Shown piece by piece: positions 1 through 9,256 of a stretch of DNA of 64,000 bases. How positions within the stretch are numbered: position 1 is the stretch's first letter; the number at the start of each line of letters is the position of its first letter. The notes beneath the pieces are model-generated. The model saw only the letters and a list, made by a program, of their open reading frames with translations, was not told the origin of the DNA and did not search any database. A program made the translations under genes and the position numbers. Source of the stretch: Kiloniellaceae bacterium (GTDB lineage Bacteria > Pseudomonadota > Alphaproteobacteria > Kiloniellales > J153); assembly GCA_021776095.1 (NCBI GenBank), contig JAJFGO010000107.1, positions 37,504 to 101,503 on the forward strand, in the 5' to 3' direction.

Positions 1-1
1 C

Positions 2-961
2 ACGATCGCAAAGGGTGAAGTGCTTGGCCTGGTTGGGGAATCTGGCTGCGGCAAGACGACCGTAGCCCGGACCATATTGAAACTCGTCAAGCCATCGTCT
101 GGCCAGATCCTGTTTGATGGGACCGATATCTGGACCCTGAAAGGAGCTGCGGAAAAAGGCTTCCGACGACGAGTCCAAGCGATCTTCCAGGACCCCTTTT
201 CCTCCCTCAACCCGCGCATGTCCGTGCGCGAAATCGTTGGCGAGCCCTTCGTCATCCACGAACCCGACATGGACCGGGATGCGATGGACCGGCGGGTGCG
301 CGAGTTGTTGGAACTTTGCGGCCTGCCCGGTCGAATTGGCGAACGTTATCCGCACGAAATGAGCGGCGGCCAGCGCCAGCGAGTCGGAATCGCCCGCGCG
401 CTCGCGCTCAATCCTGATTTCATCGTGTGTGACGAAGCGGTCTCGGCACTCGACGTCTCGATCCAGGCCCAGATCATTAACCTGCTGCAGGACCTGAAGG
501 ACGAGTTGGGCCTGACCTATCTGTTTATCGGCCATGACCTTAGCGTGGTGAAACACCTTTGCGACCGGGTCGCGGTTATGTACCTCGGCAAAATCGCCGA
601 GGCGGGCGACAGCGAAACGCTGTTCGCCGAGCCGCTGCACCCCTACACCAACGCGTTGATGGAAGCGATTCCCGTGCCGGACCCAAAAACCGAGGCGGCG
701 CGGCCCCACCAGGTTTTGGCCGGCGAAATCCCCAGCCCCCTCGATCCGCCAAGCGGGTGCGTATTCCATACACGCTGCCCGATCGCCATACCGCAGTGTC
801 AAGAAGACGCGCCACGGCTCGAGGAGGCCCGGCCGGGACACTGGGCTGCCTGCCCGGTGGTTACCTCGGGCCGCACTAACCCACACGACTTGCATTTGGC
901 GGCACCATCGCCACCGCAAGTTTCGCCGGCAAACACCGCCGCCGGCCCAACAGGGAGGTAG
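2..961 (+). CDS. Dipeptide/oligopeptide ABC transporter ATP-binding protein, DppF-type (5' truncated by window edge)
   Basis: This is one of the two cytoplasmic ATPases of a family-5 peptide importer. The frame is already open at the window edge, and Walker A (GESGCGKT) lies within the first 20 visible codons, so the N-terminus is missing rather than starting at the internal GTG at 20. The signature motif (SGGQRQR), Walker B ([12 protein letters not shown]) and H-loop (FIGHDLSVV) are all present. The C-terminal oligo_HPY region with its cysteines (HTRCPIA, WAACPV) marks the DppF/OppF type. The stop codon overlaps the Shine-Dalgarno of the next gene, the binding protein at 967, so the two are translationally close. 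A DppD partner lies in opposite orientation at 4702-5673. Substrate is unknown; peptides or related amides are likely. Confidence 0.93.
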   Translation, partial: TIAKGEVLGLVGESGCGKTTVARTILKLVKPSSGQILFDGTDIWTLKGAAEKGFRRRVQAIFQDPFSSLNPRMSVREIVGEPFVIHEPDMDRDAMDRRVRELLELCGLPGRIGERYPHEMSGGQRQRVGIARALALNPDFIVCDEAVSALDVSIQAQIINLLQDLKDELGLTYLFIGHDLSVVKHLCDRVAVMYLGKIAEAGDSETLFAEPLHPYTNALMEAIPVPDPKTEAARPHQVLAGEIPSPLDPPSGCVFHTRCPIAIPQCQEDAPRLEEARPGHWAACPVVTSGRTNPHDLHLAAPSPPQVSPANTAAGPTGR

Positions 962-966
962 TAGAC

Positions 967-2754
967 ATGACAAGAAAAGTCCCCGATACCTGCGATGTCC
1001 TGCATCAGAGCGCTAAAGACGATCTGGCGCACGCCTACGATTACGACCCCAGCGATCCGCTGTTCGGATTGCATCACCACGACCTTTCCGGACCCAAGCT
1101 TCAGCGACGCACCGTGCTGCGTCTCCTGGCCGCGGCGGGCACGCTCTCGGCCACCCATTTGCTTCCCGGTATGGGTGTCCGCAGTGCTTCGGCGGCCAAA
1201 TCAGGCGGCCATTTGCGATGCGCCTGGGCCGGTACGGCTGAGATTGTCACGCTCGATCCTGCGCGCATGAACCAGGTGCTGCAGTTCCAAATCACCTCCA
1301 ATGCCTTGAGCGGCCTGACCCATATCGACGCCAATCTCGTCGCCCAAGGCGACCTTGCGACGGACTGGAGCGTTTCACCGGACGGTTTGGAATGGATCTT
1401 TAACCTGCGCGAGGGCGTGAAGTTCCACAATGGCGACCCCTTCACAGCCGACGATGTCTTATTCACTTACAACCGCTCAAAAGACCCCAAAGAATCGATA
1501 CATTCGCGCGTTATCGGGAATGTCGAGCAGGTCAGCAAGCTCGGCGATTACAAGGTGAAGTTCCTCCTGAAAGCGCCCCAGGCCTCGTTCCTGGTCAAGA
1601 CTCTTGAGCGGGCCAGCGGCCGGGCCATGACCATCGTCAGCCGCGGTGCACTCGAATCCATGGGCAAATCGCAATACGGCCTGACGCCGGTCGGAACCGG
1701 GCCCTTCCGCGTTACATTCCACGAACTGGGCCAAGGCGTCGTGCTCGAGCGCAACGAAGACTATTACGATCCGGACCGGCCGAAGCTCGACAAGGTGACG
1801 ATCACGCCGATCGCCGATCCGGAGCCCTTGGCCGCCGCGCTTGAGGCTGGCGACGTCGATCTGATCGGCGGCAACACCCCGGCATCCGAACTTGTCGACC
1901 GCTTCGAATCGAATCCGGACTTGGTGGTCAATTCGGTTTCCGATCCTGGATTCCAGGCGGTGTGGATGAACCCCTGGCGCGAGCCTTTCCAGGTGAGCGA
2001 TTTCAACAAGCCGGTCGATCAGCTTCAGAAAGAGAAAGGCTTCAAGGTCCGCTTAGCCATCGCCAAGGCGCTCGACCGCCAGCGCTTCATCGACCAGGCC
2101 TTATTCGGCCGAGGTTTCCCGGCCTATGGATCGATCAATCCGGCCATGGGTTTCTTCTTCGACAAGGATCTCGGCAAGAACAGCCCGCAACGCTACGAGC
2201 CGGAGGTCGCCAAAAAGCTATTGGCCGAAGCAGGTTATCCGGATGGCAAGGGCTTCCCAACATTGAGGCTGTTGCATAACCCGGCCAATCGTCGTCGGGC
2301 TCAGGTCATCGCTGGCATTCTGAAGCGCAGCCTCAATATCGAGCTCGAACTGGAAACCAAGGACGGGCCGGTGGTGCTGCAAGACTACCTGCAGATGAAT
2401 TTCGATACCGCGCTGCTGGGCAGTGGTGGCGACTTCGATCCAGACGATGCCATCGTTGATTGGATGCAGACCGAATCGAAATTCAACGGTCTGAAACGCG
2501 ACAAGAGCAAGATGGCGTTCGGCTATTTCTCCGACAGGCAAGCGGACAAGCTTATCGACCAGCAACGCTTGGAAACAGATCCGGCGAAGCGCAAGACCCT
2601 GGTTCAGGAGGCCAATGCTATTACCTCGGCTAAGGTCGCCTGTGCCTTTCTGTACCATCCAATGTCGATCCTGGTCCATCGCAAGAAAGTTGACTACCCG
2701 GCGGAAAGTCGGATCCCGGGCTTGGTCGAATTCGACCGGGTAACGATATCCTAG
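967..2754 (+). CDS. ABC transporter substrate-binding protein, family 5 (peptide type), Tat-type signal
   Basis: Periplasmic solute-binding protein of 595 aa for the adjoining peptide-type importer. A hydrophilic N-terminal extension of about 40 residues precedes a twin-arginine-like signal (QRRTVLRLLAAAGTL) and an AxA-type cleavage region (VRSASA). The body carries family SBP_bac_5 features: an early LDPARMNQ segment, WSVSPDGLEWIFNLR followed by VKFHNGDPFTADDV, and GTGPFR. ATG at 967 is preceded by GGGAGG overlapping the previous stop codon. The gene is followed by an inverted repeat (2779-2808) and then two permease genes. The long pre-Tat extension is unusual. The ligand cannot be read from sequence. 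Confidence 0.92.
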   Translation: MTRKVPDTCDVLHQSAKDDLAHAYDYDPSDPLFGLHHHDLSGPKLQRRTVLRLLAAAGTLSATHLLPGMGVRSASAAKSGGHLRCAWAGTAEIVTLDPARMNQVLQFQITSNALSGLTHIDANLVAQGDLATDWSVSPDGLEWIFNLREGVKFHNGDPFTADDVLFTYNRSKDPKESIHSRVIGNVEQVSKLGDYKVKFLLKAPQASFLVKTLERASGRAMTIVSRGALESMGKSQYGLTPVGTGPFRVTFHELGQGVVLERNEDYYDPDRPKLDKVTITPIADPEPLAAALEAGDVDLIGGNTPASELVDRFESNPDLVVNSVSDPGFQAVWMNPWREPFQVSDFNKPVDQLQKEKGFKVRLAIAKALDRQRFIDQALFGRGFPAYGSINPAMGFFFDKDLGKNSPQRYEPEVAKKLLAEAGYPDGKGFPTLRLLHNPANRRRAQVIAGILKRSLNIELELETKDGPVVLQDYLQMNFDTALLGSGGDFDPDDAIVDWMQTESKFNGLKRDKSKMAFGYFSDRQADKLIDQQRLETDPAKRKTLVQEANAITSAKVACAFLYHPMSILVHRKKVDYPAESRIPGLVEFDRVTIS

Positions 2755-2778
2755 AGCAAGCTCAAGACGTCAGGCGTT

Positions 2779-2808
2779 CCGGTGGGGCCTTTATGAGCGT
2801 CCCACCGG
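2779..2808 (+). promoter_or_regulatory. Intercistronic hairpin after binding-protein gene
   Basis: The arms CCGGTGGG (2779-2786) and CCCACCGG (2801-2808) are exact reverse complements with a 14-nt loop. They lie 25 nt after the SBP stop and before the permease ATG at 2854. No U-run follows, so this looks like an mRNA-stabilising or attenuating hairpin rather than a full terminator. Confidence 0.55.
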
Positions 2809-2853
2809 CGGCGCCGAACGGGCTGGAATTGCCGCAAGGCACGAAGGCAACCG

Positions 2854-3801
2854 ATGGGTAAGTTTCTTCTTAGACGATCGCTTGGCGCCATAATCGTGAT
2901 GTGGGCGGTGGCGACCTTGGTCTTCTTCATGCTCCGTGCCGTCCCGGGCGATCCCATGCTCGCGATGGTTTTCGACACCGGCGACCCCGCCGCGGCGGAC
3001 GAAATGCGGCGCGACTTCGGCCTCGACCAACCGGTTTACGTGCAGTACGTCAAATATTTTTTCCAAGTCATGCAAGGCAATCTGGGAACTTCGATATATG
3101 GCAGCCGAGTTCCGGTTTCACGGATTGTCGCCGAGGCCTTTCCACGCACCATGTCGCTCGCACTGCTGTCATTTTTGCTGGCCGTTGTTATTGCCGTCCC
3201 AGCGGGCTTGATCTCCGCGCTTAAGAAACACTCGGCCATCGATCACGGGGTAACGGTGGTTGCCTTTATCGGACTCAGTATGCCCGACTTCTGGCTCGCC
3301 ATTCTGTTAATTATCGTCTTCGCGGCACAACTGCAATGGTTGCCCGCCGTTGGGTACGTGCCTCTCGCCCAAGGGTTCTGGCCCTGGTTCTCGCACCTTA
3401 TCTTGCCAACCATCGCTATCGGTACGCCATTTGCGGCAGTTATCGCACGCATGATCCGATCCTCGATGCTGGAAGTTCTCAAGTCTGATTTCATGCGCGT
3501 GTCGCGCTCGAAAGGATTGCTGGAAAAGCGCCTGCTCATCGTCCACGCCTTTCCCAACGCCCTGATCCCAGTCGTAACCGTGATGGGAATCGCCTTGGCC
3601 CTCCTTATGGCGGGGACCGTCGTCGTCGAGAACGTTTTCGCAATCAAAGGCCTTGGGCGGGTCCTTATTCAGGGAATATTGAACCGGGACTATCCTGTGG
3701 TGCAGGGTGCGATCCTGGTGGTTTCGGCGATTTTCGTCTTCTCCAATCTTCTGGTTGATGCCCTCTATACGGTCATCGACCCGCGAATACGGTACGACTG
3801 A
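2854..3801 (+). CDS. Peptide ABC transporter permease, DppB-type
   Basis: Inner-membrane permease of 315 aa with about six transmembrane segments. The N-terminus matches the DppB family: a first helix ending in RAVPGDP, then a periplasmic domain (DFGLDQPVYVQYVKYF). The cytoplasmic EAA loop that docks the ATPases is visible near residues 205-235 (SDFMRVSRSKGL, HAFPNALIPV). It pairs with the DppC-type permease whose ATG overlaps its stop by one base. The separation from the upstream SBP by about 100 nt with a hairpin suggests weaker expression than the SBP. Substrate specificity is not deducible. Confidence 0.93.
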   Translation: MGKFLLRRSLGAIIVMWAVATLVFFMLRAVPGDPMLAMVFDTGDPAAADEMRRDFGLDQPVYVQYVKYFFQVMQGNLGTSIYGSRVPVSRIVAEAFPRTMSLALLSFLLAVVIAVPAGLISALKKHSAIDHGVTVVAFIGLSMPDFWLAILLIIVFAAQLQWLPAVGYVPLAQGFWPWFSHLILPTIAIGTPFAAVIARMIRSSMLEVLKSDFMRVSRSKGLLEKRLLIVHAFPNALIPVVTVMGIALALLMAGTVVVENVFAIKGLGRVLIQGILNRDYPVVQGAILVVSAIFVFSNLLVDALYTVIDPRIRYD

Positions 3802-4697
3802 TGGCCGATCTCGCGATTCAAGAGCAACGCGATTCAGACGATACCTATCGTCGGCCCAGCCATATGCAACTCTGGCGCCGCCAGTTGATCCGCGACAAGA
3901 AGGCGTTGATCGGCGCGATCGTGTTGACCGTCCTGGTGGTATCCGGCGCACTCGCGTACTGGGTCGCCCCTTATGATCCTAACGCCATGGACTACGACAT
4001 GATCGGGCAGCCCTCATGGGCGCATCCGCTCGGCACGGATGATCTTGGCCGCGATCTGCTCAGTCGTCTGATCTATGGCGCGCAGGTCTCTCTATTCGTC
4101 GGGTTTTCGACCGTTTCGATCGCCTTAGTCGCCGGCGTTGGGCTTGGAGTCGCCGCCGGGTTTTTCGGCGGTTGGATCGATACGATTATCATGCGTTACA
4201 TCGACCTGCAGTGGGCCTTCCCGAACTTCATCATCGCGGTCTATCTCGTGGCGGTCTTTGGGACCGGTCTGTCCAACGTCATCATCGCCATTTCGCTCGC
4301 CTTCGTCGACGATTTCGCCCGAATTGCGCGTGGCATGGTGCTAACCATTAGGGAAGAACAATACGTGGCCGCCGCCCGCACACTGGGGGCGTCCAACAAT
4401 CGGATCATGTGGCGTCATATTGTACCGAACGCTTTGGCGCCATTGATCGTTCAAGCAACGGTCAGCGTTTCTTATGCCATCCTGGCCGAAGCGGGATTAT
4501 CCTTCCTGGGACTCGGTGTCCAGGCATCCACACCGACCTGGGGCCTAATACTCGCCGAATCTCGCTCGTTTATCTCGCGCGCGTGGTGGCTCGGTGTCTT
4601 TCCCGGCGTCTTTATCATGATCACGGTGCTCAGCATCAACTTCCTTGGGGACGCCATGCGTGACGTAATGGACGTCAAGGAAGTCAAAGCCCTGTGA
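3801..4697 (+). CDS. Peptide ABC transporter permease, DppC-type
   Basis: Second permease of the importer, 298 aa. The N-terminal OppC-type region includes the RDKKALIGA segment, followed by HPLGTDDLGRDLLSR, a hallmark of DppC/OppC proteins. The EAA loop is seen as EEQYVAAARTLGASNN with IVPNALAPL. The end of the protein (INFLGDAMRDVMD) is also family-typical. The start codon overlaps the stop of the dppB-type gene (TGATG), implying coupling. Only 4 nt separate its stop from the stop of the convergent dppD-type gene, so the fifth subunit of the importer sits on the other strand. Confidence 0.93.
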   Translation: MADLAIQEQRDSDDTYRRPSHMQLWRRQLIRDKKALIGAIVLTVLVVSGALAYWVAPYDPNAMDYDMIGQPSWAHPLGTDDLGRDLLSRLIYGAQVSLFVGFSTVSIALVAGVGLGVAAGFFGGWIDTIIMRYIDLQWAFPNFIIAVYLVAVFGTGLSNVIIAISLAFVDDFARIARGMVLTIREEQYVAAARTLGASNNRIMWRHIVPNALAPLIVQATVSVSYAILAEAGLSFLGLGVQASTPTWGLILAESRSFISRAWWLGVFPGVFIMITVLSINFLGDAMRDVMDVKEVKAL

Positions 4698-4701
4698 GGG
4701 G

Positions 4702-5673
4702 CTAGAGTTGGCCCGATTGGAAACACGCCGTGCCGTGGTCCGGCGCGACCGGCTCAAACGGCGGCTTGACCGCCACGCAATTCTCAACCACATAGCCGCA
4801 ACGTGGCCTATAGGCGCAACCGGCGCCAAGACGGGCCAAGTCCGGCGGCTGGCCTTCAATCGGCACCAAACGCTCACCACGCGGTTTGTCGAGCCTGGGC
4901 ACCGAGGCCACCAGGCCAAGCGTATAGGGGTGGCGCGGCCGCGCGAAAATTTGCTCGGTCGGGCTGCTCTCAATCACACGGCCGGCGTACATAACGTGGA
5001 CCTGCGAGGTGTATCGGGCAACGATCCCCAAATTGTGCGTGATCAAGACCAGGGATGCGCCCAAGCGCGTCGTCAAGTCCTTCATCAGAGTCAGGATCTG
5101 TGCCTGGATGGTTACATCGAGAGCGGTCGTTGGCTCGTCGGCGATGACCAGCCGAGGTTCGCAGGACAAGGCAATCGCGATCATCACCCGTTGCCGCATG
5201 CCGCCGGAAAAATGGTGTGGGTATTGCTTCAGGCGACGCTCGGCCTCCGAGATGCCAACCATCTTCAGCAGATCGACGGCTCGCGCCTCGGCCTGCGTTG
5301 CCGTCAGGCCGAGATGGGTCTGCGTCGTCTCACGCAGTTGCGTGCCGATCGTCAGCACCGGGTTGAGCGAGGTCATGGGCTCTTGAAATACCATGCCGAT
5401 ACGGGCCCCGCGGATAGAACGCAGAGCCTCCTCGTCCAGCGTCATGAGATCTCGACCCTCAAACGTTACGCGCCCAGACACTTGGCCTGGAGGAGACGGG
5501 ACCAGGCCCATAATGGCGAGCGCGCTAACCGATTTGCCAGAGCCGGATTCACCAACGATCGCAACCGATTCGCCAGCCATCACGCCATAAGACACGTTGT
5601 CTACGGCCTGCAGCGGTCCTTCCGGCGTGGTGAACTGCACGCTAAGATTCTCGATGTTCAAGAGCTGCGTCAT
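4702..5673 (-). CDS. Peptide ABC transporter ATP-binding protein, DppD-type
   Basis: ATPase of 323 aa with Walker A GESGSGKS, signature FSGGMRQR, Walker [14 protein letters not shown]-loop ITHNLG, and the DppD-type C-terminus with cysteines (CAYRPRCGY). ATG at 5673 is preferred over TTG at 5676 because GAGG lies 8 nt upstream. It is the missing DppD partner for the importer encoded just to the left, yet it is convergent with it, which suggests a local inversion of an ancestral five-gene operon. It is divergent from the DUF1028 gene at 5799, sharing a 125-nt intergenic region. Confidence 0.92.
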   Translation of the reverse strand: MTQLLNIENLSVQFTTPEGPLQAVDNVSYGVMAGESVAIVGESGSGKSVSALAIMGLVPSPPGQVSGRVTFEGRDLMTLDEEALRSIRGARIGMVFQEPMTSLNPVLTIGTQLRETTQTHLGLTATQAEARAVDLLKMVGISEAERRLKQYPHHFSGGMRQRVMIAIALSCEPRLVIADEPTTALDVTIQAQILTLMKDLTTRLGASLVLITHNLGIVARYTSQVHVMYAGRVIESSPTEQIFARPRHPYTLGLVASVPRLDKPRGERLVPIEGQPPDLARLGAGCAYRPRCGYVVENCVAVKPPFEPVAPDHGTACFQSGQL

Positions 5674-5798
5674 CAAACCACCTCAAGAGCCACCGGCGCC
5701 CCAAGTTTAGGCGCGTTTCGAACGACAAGCGTGCCGAATGGCTGGCCGGCGGTCAAGTTGGCATGCGCTATATCGAGCCCGAAATTGAGGAAACCATC

Positions 5799-6533
5799 AT
5801 GACTTGGTCGATTGTTGCTAAAGATCCACGGACCGACCTGTTCGGTATCGCCATCGCATCACGTTTTTTCGCCGTTGGGGCCTTCTGTCCTTGGGCGTCA
5901 CCTATTGGCGCGCTCAGCACCCAGGCCCTGATGAACCCAATGTTTGGACCGCGCGGCCTGGCCCTATTGAGCGAGGGCCTAAAGGCGCCAGACATTCGTG
6001 ACATGCTGGTGGCGGCGGATCGGGGCGGCGCTGGGCGACAACTTCATTTGGTCGACGCGGCAGGACTGACTGCCGCGCACACCGGACCGGAGTGCGTCGA
6101 CTGGTGCGGACACGACAGTGGAGCCGGAGTCTCTGTCGCGGGAAATATGTTGGCCGGGCCTGCTGTCGTCGGTGAAACCCTGGGCACCTATGAGCGCAAC
6201 CTCGACCTACCCTTTGTCGAGCGCCTACTGAACGCAATGGATGCCGGAGAAACAGCCGGCGGCGATAAACGAGGCAAGCAAGCGGCGGCGATCTTGATTC
6301 AAGGTTCGGAACCCTACCCGCGCCTGTCGTTGCGCGTCGACGACCACGCCGATCCTCTGGTGGAATTGCGCCGCCTTTATGAAATTTCCAAAGCACGCTT
6401 TATCGGATTTTCGGCGGCCTTTCCCCGGCCGGACCGGCCCTACGGGATTACCGACCGGGATTATTTGGAAACCGTGATAGAAAGCACGGCCGGCAAGCCT
6501 TTGAGCCGAGATTTCGGGCTCTTGCTGTCTTGA
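5799..6533 (+). CDS. DUF1028 family protein (putative Ntn-type hydrolase)
   Basis: Protein of 244 aa that begins MTWSIVAKD, the conserved start of DUF1028. It contains GAFCPWASPIGALSTQAL, RQLHLVDAAG, SVAGNMLAGP, AGGDKRGKQAA and RVDDHADPLVELRRLY, all in family order. From memory, a DUF1028 structure has an Ntn-hydrolase-like fold. If so, Thr2 freed by Met removal could be the nucleophile, which is an inference. Start 5799 is chosen over the upstream in-frame ATG (5763) because of GAGG 8 nt before it and because the family starts at MTxS. It sits between a peptide importer and a gamma-glutamyltransferase gene. A paralogue is at 13598-14338. Confidence 0.88.
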   Translation: MTWSIVAKDPRTDLFGIAIASRFFAVGAFCPWASPIGALSTQALMNPMFGPRGLALLSEGLKAPDIRDMLVAADRGGAGRQLHLVDAAGLTAAHTGPECVDWCGHDSGAGVSVAGNMLAGPAVVGETLGTYERNLDLPFVERLLNAMDAGETAGGDKRGKQAAAILIQGSEPYPRLSLRVDDHADPLVELRRLYEISKARFIGFSAAFPRPDRPYGITDRDYLETVIESTAGKPLSRDFGLLLS

Positions 6534-6585
6534 CCGTCCCTCCCAAAAACGCAGTCCATATCGGCGCCAATTCCAGGATTCAGCC

Positions 6586-8379
6586 ATGACAGCCACGTTC
6601 ACGACCCGCCCGGAAATCCGCGGCACTTTCGGTGCCGTCGCCAGCACCCATTGGATTGGCACCGCCGTTGGTATGGCAATGCTGGAGCGCGGCGGCAATG
6701 CCTTCGACGCCGCGGTCGCGACCGGTTTTACCCTGCAGATCGTCGAGCCCCACCTGAACGGCCCGGGCGGAGAGGTGCCGATTATCCTGCACAAGGCCGG
6801 CGAGGACCGCCCGAAAGTCATCTGCGGTCAGGGCGTCGCACCGAAAACGGCAACCATTGAGGCATTTCGAAATCTCGACTTGAAGTTAGTGCCTGGGACC
6901 GGACTGCTTTCCGCGGTCGTGCCCGGCGCCTTCGATGCGTGGATGTTGCTGCTGCGCGACTTTGGAACGATGTCGCTTCGCGACGTGCTGGAACCAGCGA
7001 TTTTCTATGCCGACAAAGGTTTTCCCCTGGTCAACCGCGCCGCCGCGGCCATTATGCCGGTCGCGGACTTCTTTCGCACCGAATGGCCGAGTTCAGCGGC
7101 GCTTTGGCTACCCGGGGGCGAAGCGCCCAAAGCCAATCAAATCATACGCACGCCCGACGTTGCCGTGGTCTACGCCCGTATCCTGCGGGAGGCTGAAGCC
7201 GCCGGTAGCGATCGGAACAAGCAGATCGAAGCCGCGCGCCGCAGCTTCTATCAGGGTTTTGTCGCCGAGGCGATCGATCGTTTCTGCACCTCTTTCGAGG
7301 CCATGGACTCCTCAGGGCGGCGCCACAAAGGTTTCCTGAGCGCCGACGACTTAGCGTCCTGGCACGCCACCGTGGAAGACACCCTGAATTTCGACTACCA
7401 CGGCTTGACTGTGCACAAGACCGGGCCTTGGGGTCAGGGCTTGGCGATGCTGCAGTCCCTGGCTCTGTTGTCCGATACCGACTTGGGCGGCATGGCGCCA
7501 AATGGTGCGGATTTCATACACAACGTCGTTGAGGCCATGAAACTTGCCTTCGCTGACCGCGACGTTTTGTACGGCGATCCGGACTTCACCGAAATCCCGG
7601 TCGAAACCCTACTTTCATCGGACTACAATGCACGACGGCGCGGCGCCATTTGCAAAGACGCCTCGGCCGCCTTAACCCCCGGGAACTTGCCCGGTGCCAG
7701 CGAGATCTTGGCTGTGCTCCGGTCACTGGCCGGATCGGAGCCGGGATCGGAGCTTGGCGGGGGTGAACCAACCTTCGCCGACGTGCCCGAAATCGAAGGC
7801 GACACCGTACACCTCGACGCCGTCGACCGTTGGGGCAACATGGTCGCCGCGACGCCCAGCGGCGGATGGCTGCAAAGCTCCCCGGCAATTCCGGGTCTGG
7901 GATTCAATCTGACCACACGGGGCCAGATGTTCTGGCTGGATGAACGATTGCCGTCCGCCCTCGCCCCGGGTAAACGGCCGCGTACTACGCTCACACCGAC
8001 CCTGGTCACTCGTGACGGTGCGCCGCATTTGGCCTTTGGCTCACCCGGTGGCGATCAGCAAGACCAATGGAGTTTGGTTCTATTCCTTCGCTATGTGCAT
8101 CAAACGCGCAACCTCCAGGCTGCGATCGACGCACCGCTGTTCAATACCAAACACCTCATCTCGTCGTTCTATCCGCGTGACTTCGAGGAGCGCAAACTGC
8201 TGATCGAATCCCGTTTCGATACAGACACACTGAACGACCTGGCCCGGCGAGGACATGTCTTGTCAATACAGGACGACTGGTCCTTAGGTCGTCTATGCGC
8301 CGTGGCGCGCGGTCAGAATGGCGTCGTGCGTGCCGCCGCCACTCCGCGATTCATGCAAGCTTATGCGATCGGCCGCTAA
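6586..8379 (+). CDS. Gamma-glutamyltransferase family protein (cytoplasmic)
   Basis: Member of the Ntn gamma-glutamyltranspeptidase family, 597 aa, which cleaves or transfers gamma-glutamyl bonds after self-processing into two subunits. The N-terminal region has MAMLERGGNAFDAAVATG and the glycine-rich LNGPGGE. The predicted processing and nucleophile threonine is Thr407 in GDTVHLDAVD. The small-subunit region then contains GNMVAATPSGG and FGSPGGDQ. No signal peptide is seen at the N-terminus, unlike classical periplasmic GGT, so the substrate must be imported first. It lies 52 nt after the DUF1028 gene in the same orientation, between peptide importers, fitting intracellular processing of gamma-glutamyl compounds. 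Confidence 0.9.
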   Translation: MTATFTTRPEIRGTFGAVASTHWIGTAVGMAMLERGGNAFDAAVATGFTLQIVEPHLNGPGGEVPIILHKAGEDRPKVICGQGVAPKTATIEAFRNLDLKLVPGTGLLSAVVPGAFDAWMLLLRDFGTMSLRDVLEPAIFYADKGFPLVNRAAAAIMPVADFFRTEWPSSAALWLPGGEAPKANQIIRTPDVAVVYARILREAEAAGSDRNKQIEAARRSFYQGFVAEAIDRFCTSFEAMDSSGRRHKGFLSADDLASWHATVEDTLNFDYHGLTVHKTGPWGQGLAMLQSLALLSDTDLGGMAPNGADFIHNVVEAMKLAFADRDVLYGDPDFTEIPVETLLSSDYNARRRGAICKDASAALTPGNLPGASEILAVLRSLAGSEPGSELGGGEPTFADVPEIEGDTVHLDAVDRWGNMVAATPSGGWLQSSPAIPGLGFNLTTRGQMFWLDERLPSALAPGKRPRTTLTPTLVTRDGAPHLAFGSPGGDQQDQWSLVLFLRYVHQTRNLQAAIDAPLFNTKHLISSFYPRDFEERKLLIESRFDTDTLNDLARRGHVLSIQDDWSLGRLCAVARGQNGVVRAAATPRFMQAYAIGR

Positions 8380-8456
8380 ACGAGATCCGCATTCGTATAC
8401 TTCGAGGACTGTTTCGCCATAGGCCACTTTTGGCCCTGCCGGCACCCCCTGCCCGC

Positions 8457-9251
8457 TCAGTCGATCTGGTAATCCAGCCATTCGGCGACCATTTCCTTTA
8501 AATGATCGTCGTGCGTGAACCTTTCCGTCGTGCCCTCACCGCGATTGCGTCCAAGGTCCAAGATGTAGATGTAATCCGAGACATTTGTGCACTGGCGGAC
8601 GTTCTGGTCGACCAGAACCACAGTGATTCCCTGCTCCGGTAGCGTTCCAATGAAGTCGTAAATTTCGCGGGAAATCCGGGGCGCGATCATGGCAGTGGGT
8701 TCGTCGAGCATAATGATTTTGGGTTTCACAACCAGCGCGCGGCCCAACTCCACGAAACGCTGCTGACCGCCCGACAGGCTGCCCGCCATGTCTCGCCATT
8801 TTTCCTTCAGGATGGGGAACTGGGTGTAAACGCGATCGAGCGCGGCCTCGACTTTCCGCTTGTCGCGCCGGAACGGCCAGCATCCAAGCCGTAGATTGTC
8901 CTCTACAGATAGGTCGTTGAACAGGCTTCGGTTCTGCGGCACGAACGCGACGCCGTGGCCCATCATGTCATAGGGTGGACTGCCGGTGATGTCTTCACCG
9001 CCGAGTACGATGGTGCCCCGCGAGGGCGTGAGGAAGCCGTACATGGTCTTTAAGGCGGTCGACTTCCCCGCCCCGTTCGGGCCAATAATTCCGGTGACTT
9101 GGCCCTCTTTGATTGCCATCGAAAGGCCGTTAAGGATCAAGATATCGCCATGATAGGCGGCATGGACGTCGCGCATTTCCAGAACGGTCGGTGCCGTGTT
9201 CCAGTCTCCCCTCGCCTGTCCCCCACCCGGTTCCTGGATTGGCCCTGTCAT
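8457..9251 (-). CDS. Branched-chain-type ABC transporter ATPase, LivF-type
   Basis: ATP-binding subunit of 264 aa. It has Walker A GPNGAGKS, signature SLSGGQQR, Walker B KIIMLDEPTAMI and a LivF-like VDQNVRQ in place of the usual H-loop context. The correct start is ATG 9251 (MTGPIQEP), 5 nt after the livG-type stop; the open frame continuing upstream to 9455 merely overlaps livG. The residue pattern LVDQNV is normal in LivF proteins. It is the last gene of the leftward operon SBP-livM-livH-livG-livF (13258 to 8457). Confidence 0.92.
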   Translation of the reverse strand: MTGPIQEPGGGQARGDWNTAPTVLEMRDVHAAYHGDILILNGLSMAIKEGQVTGIIGPNGAGKSTALKTMYGFLTPSRGTIVLGGEDITGSPPYDMMGHGVAFVPQNRSLFNDLSVEDNLRLGCWPFRRDKRKVEAALDRVYTQFPILKEKWRDMAGSLSGGQQRFVELGRALVVKPKIIMLDEPTAMIAPRISREIYDFIGTLPEQGITVVLVDQNVRQCTNVSDYIYILDLGRNRGEGTTERFTHDDHLKEMVAEWLDYQID

Positions 9252-9256
9252 GGCAG

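Noticed and set aside
4708..5802. Long open frame opposite the dppD-type gene
   Set aside because: It is the antisense of a gene with complete ABC ATPase motifs and has no recognisable domain; high GC gives long shadow frames.
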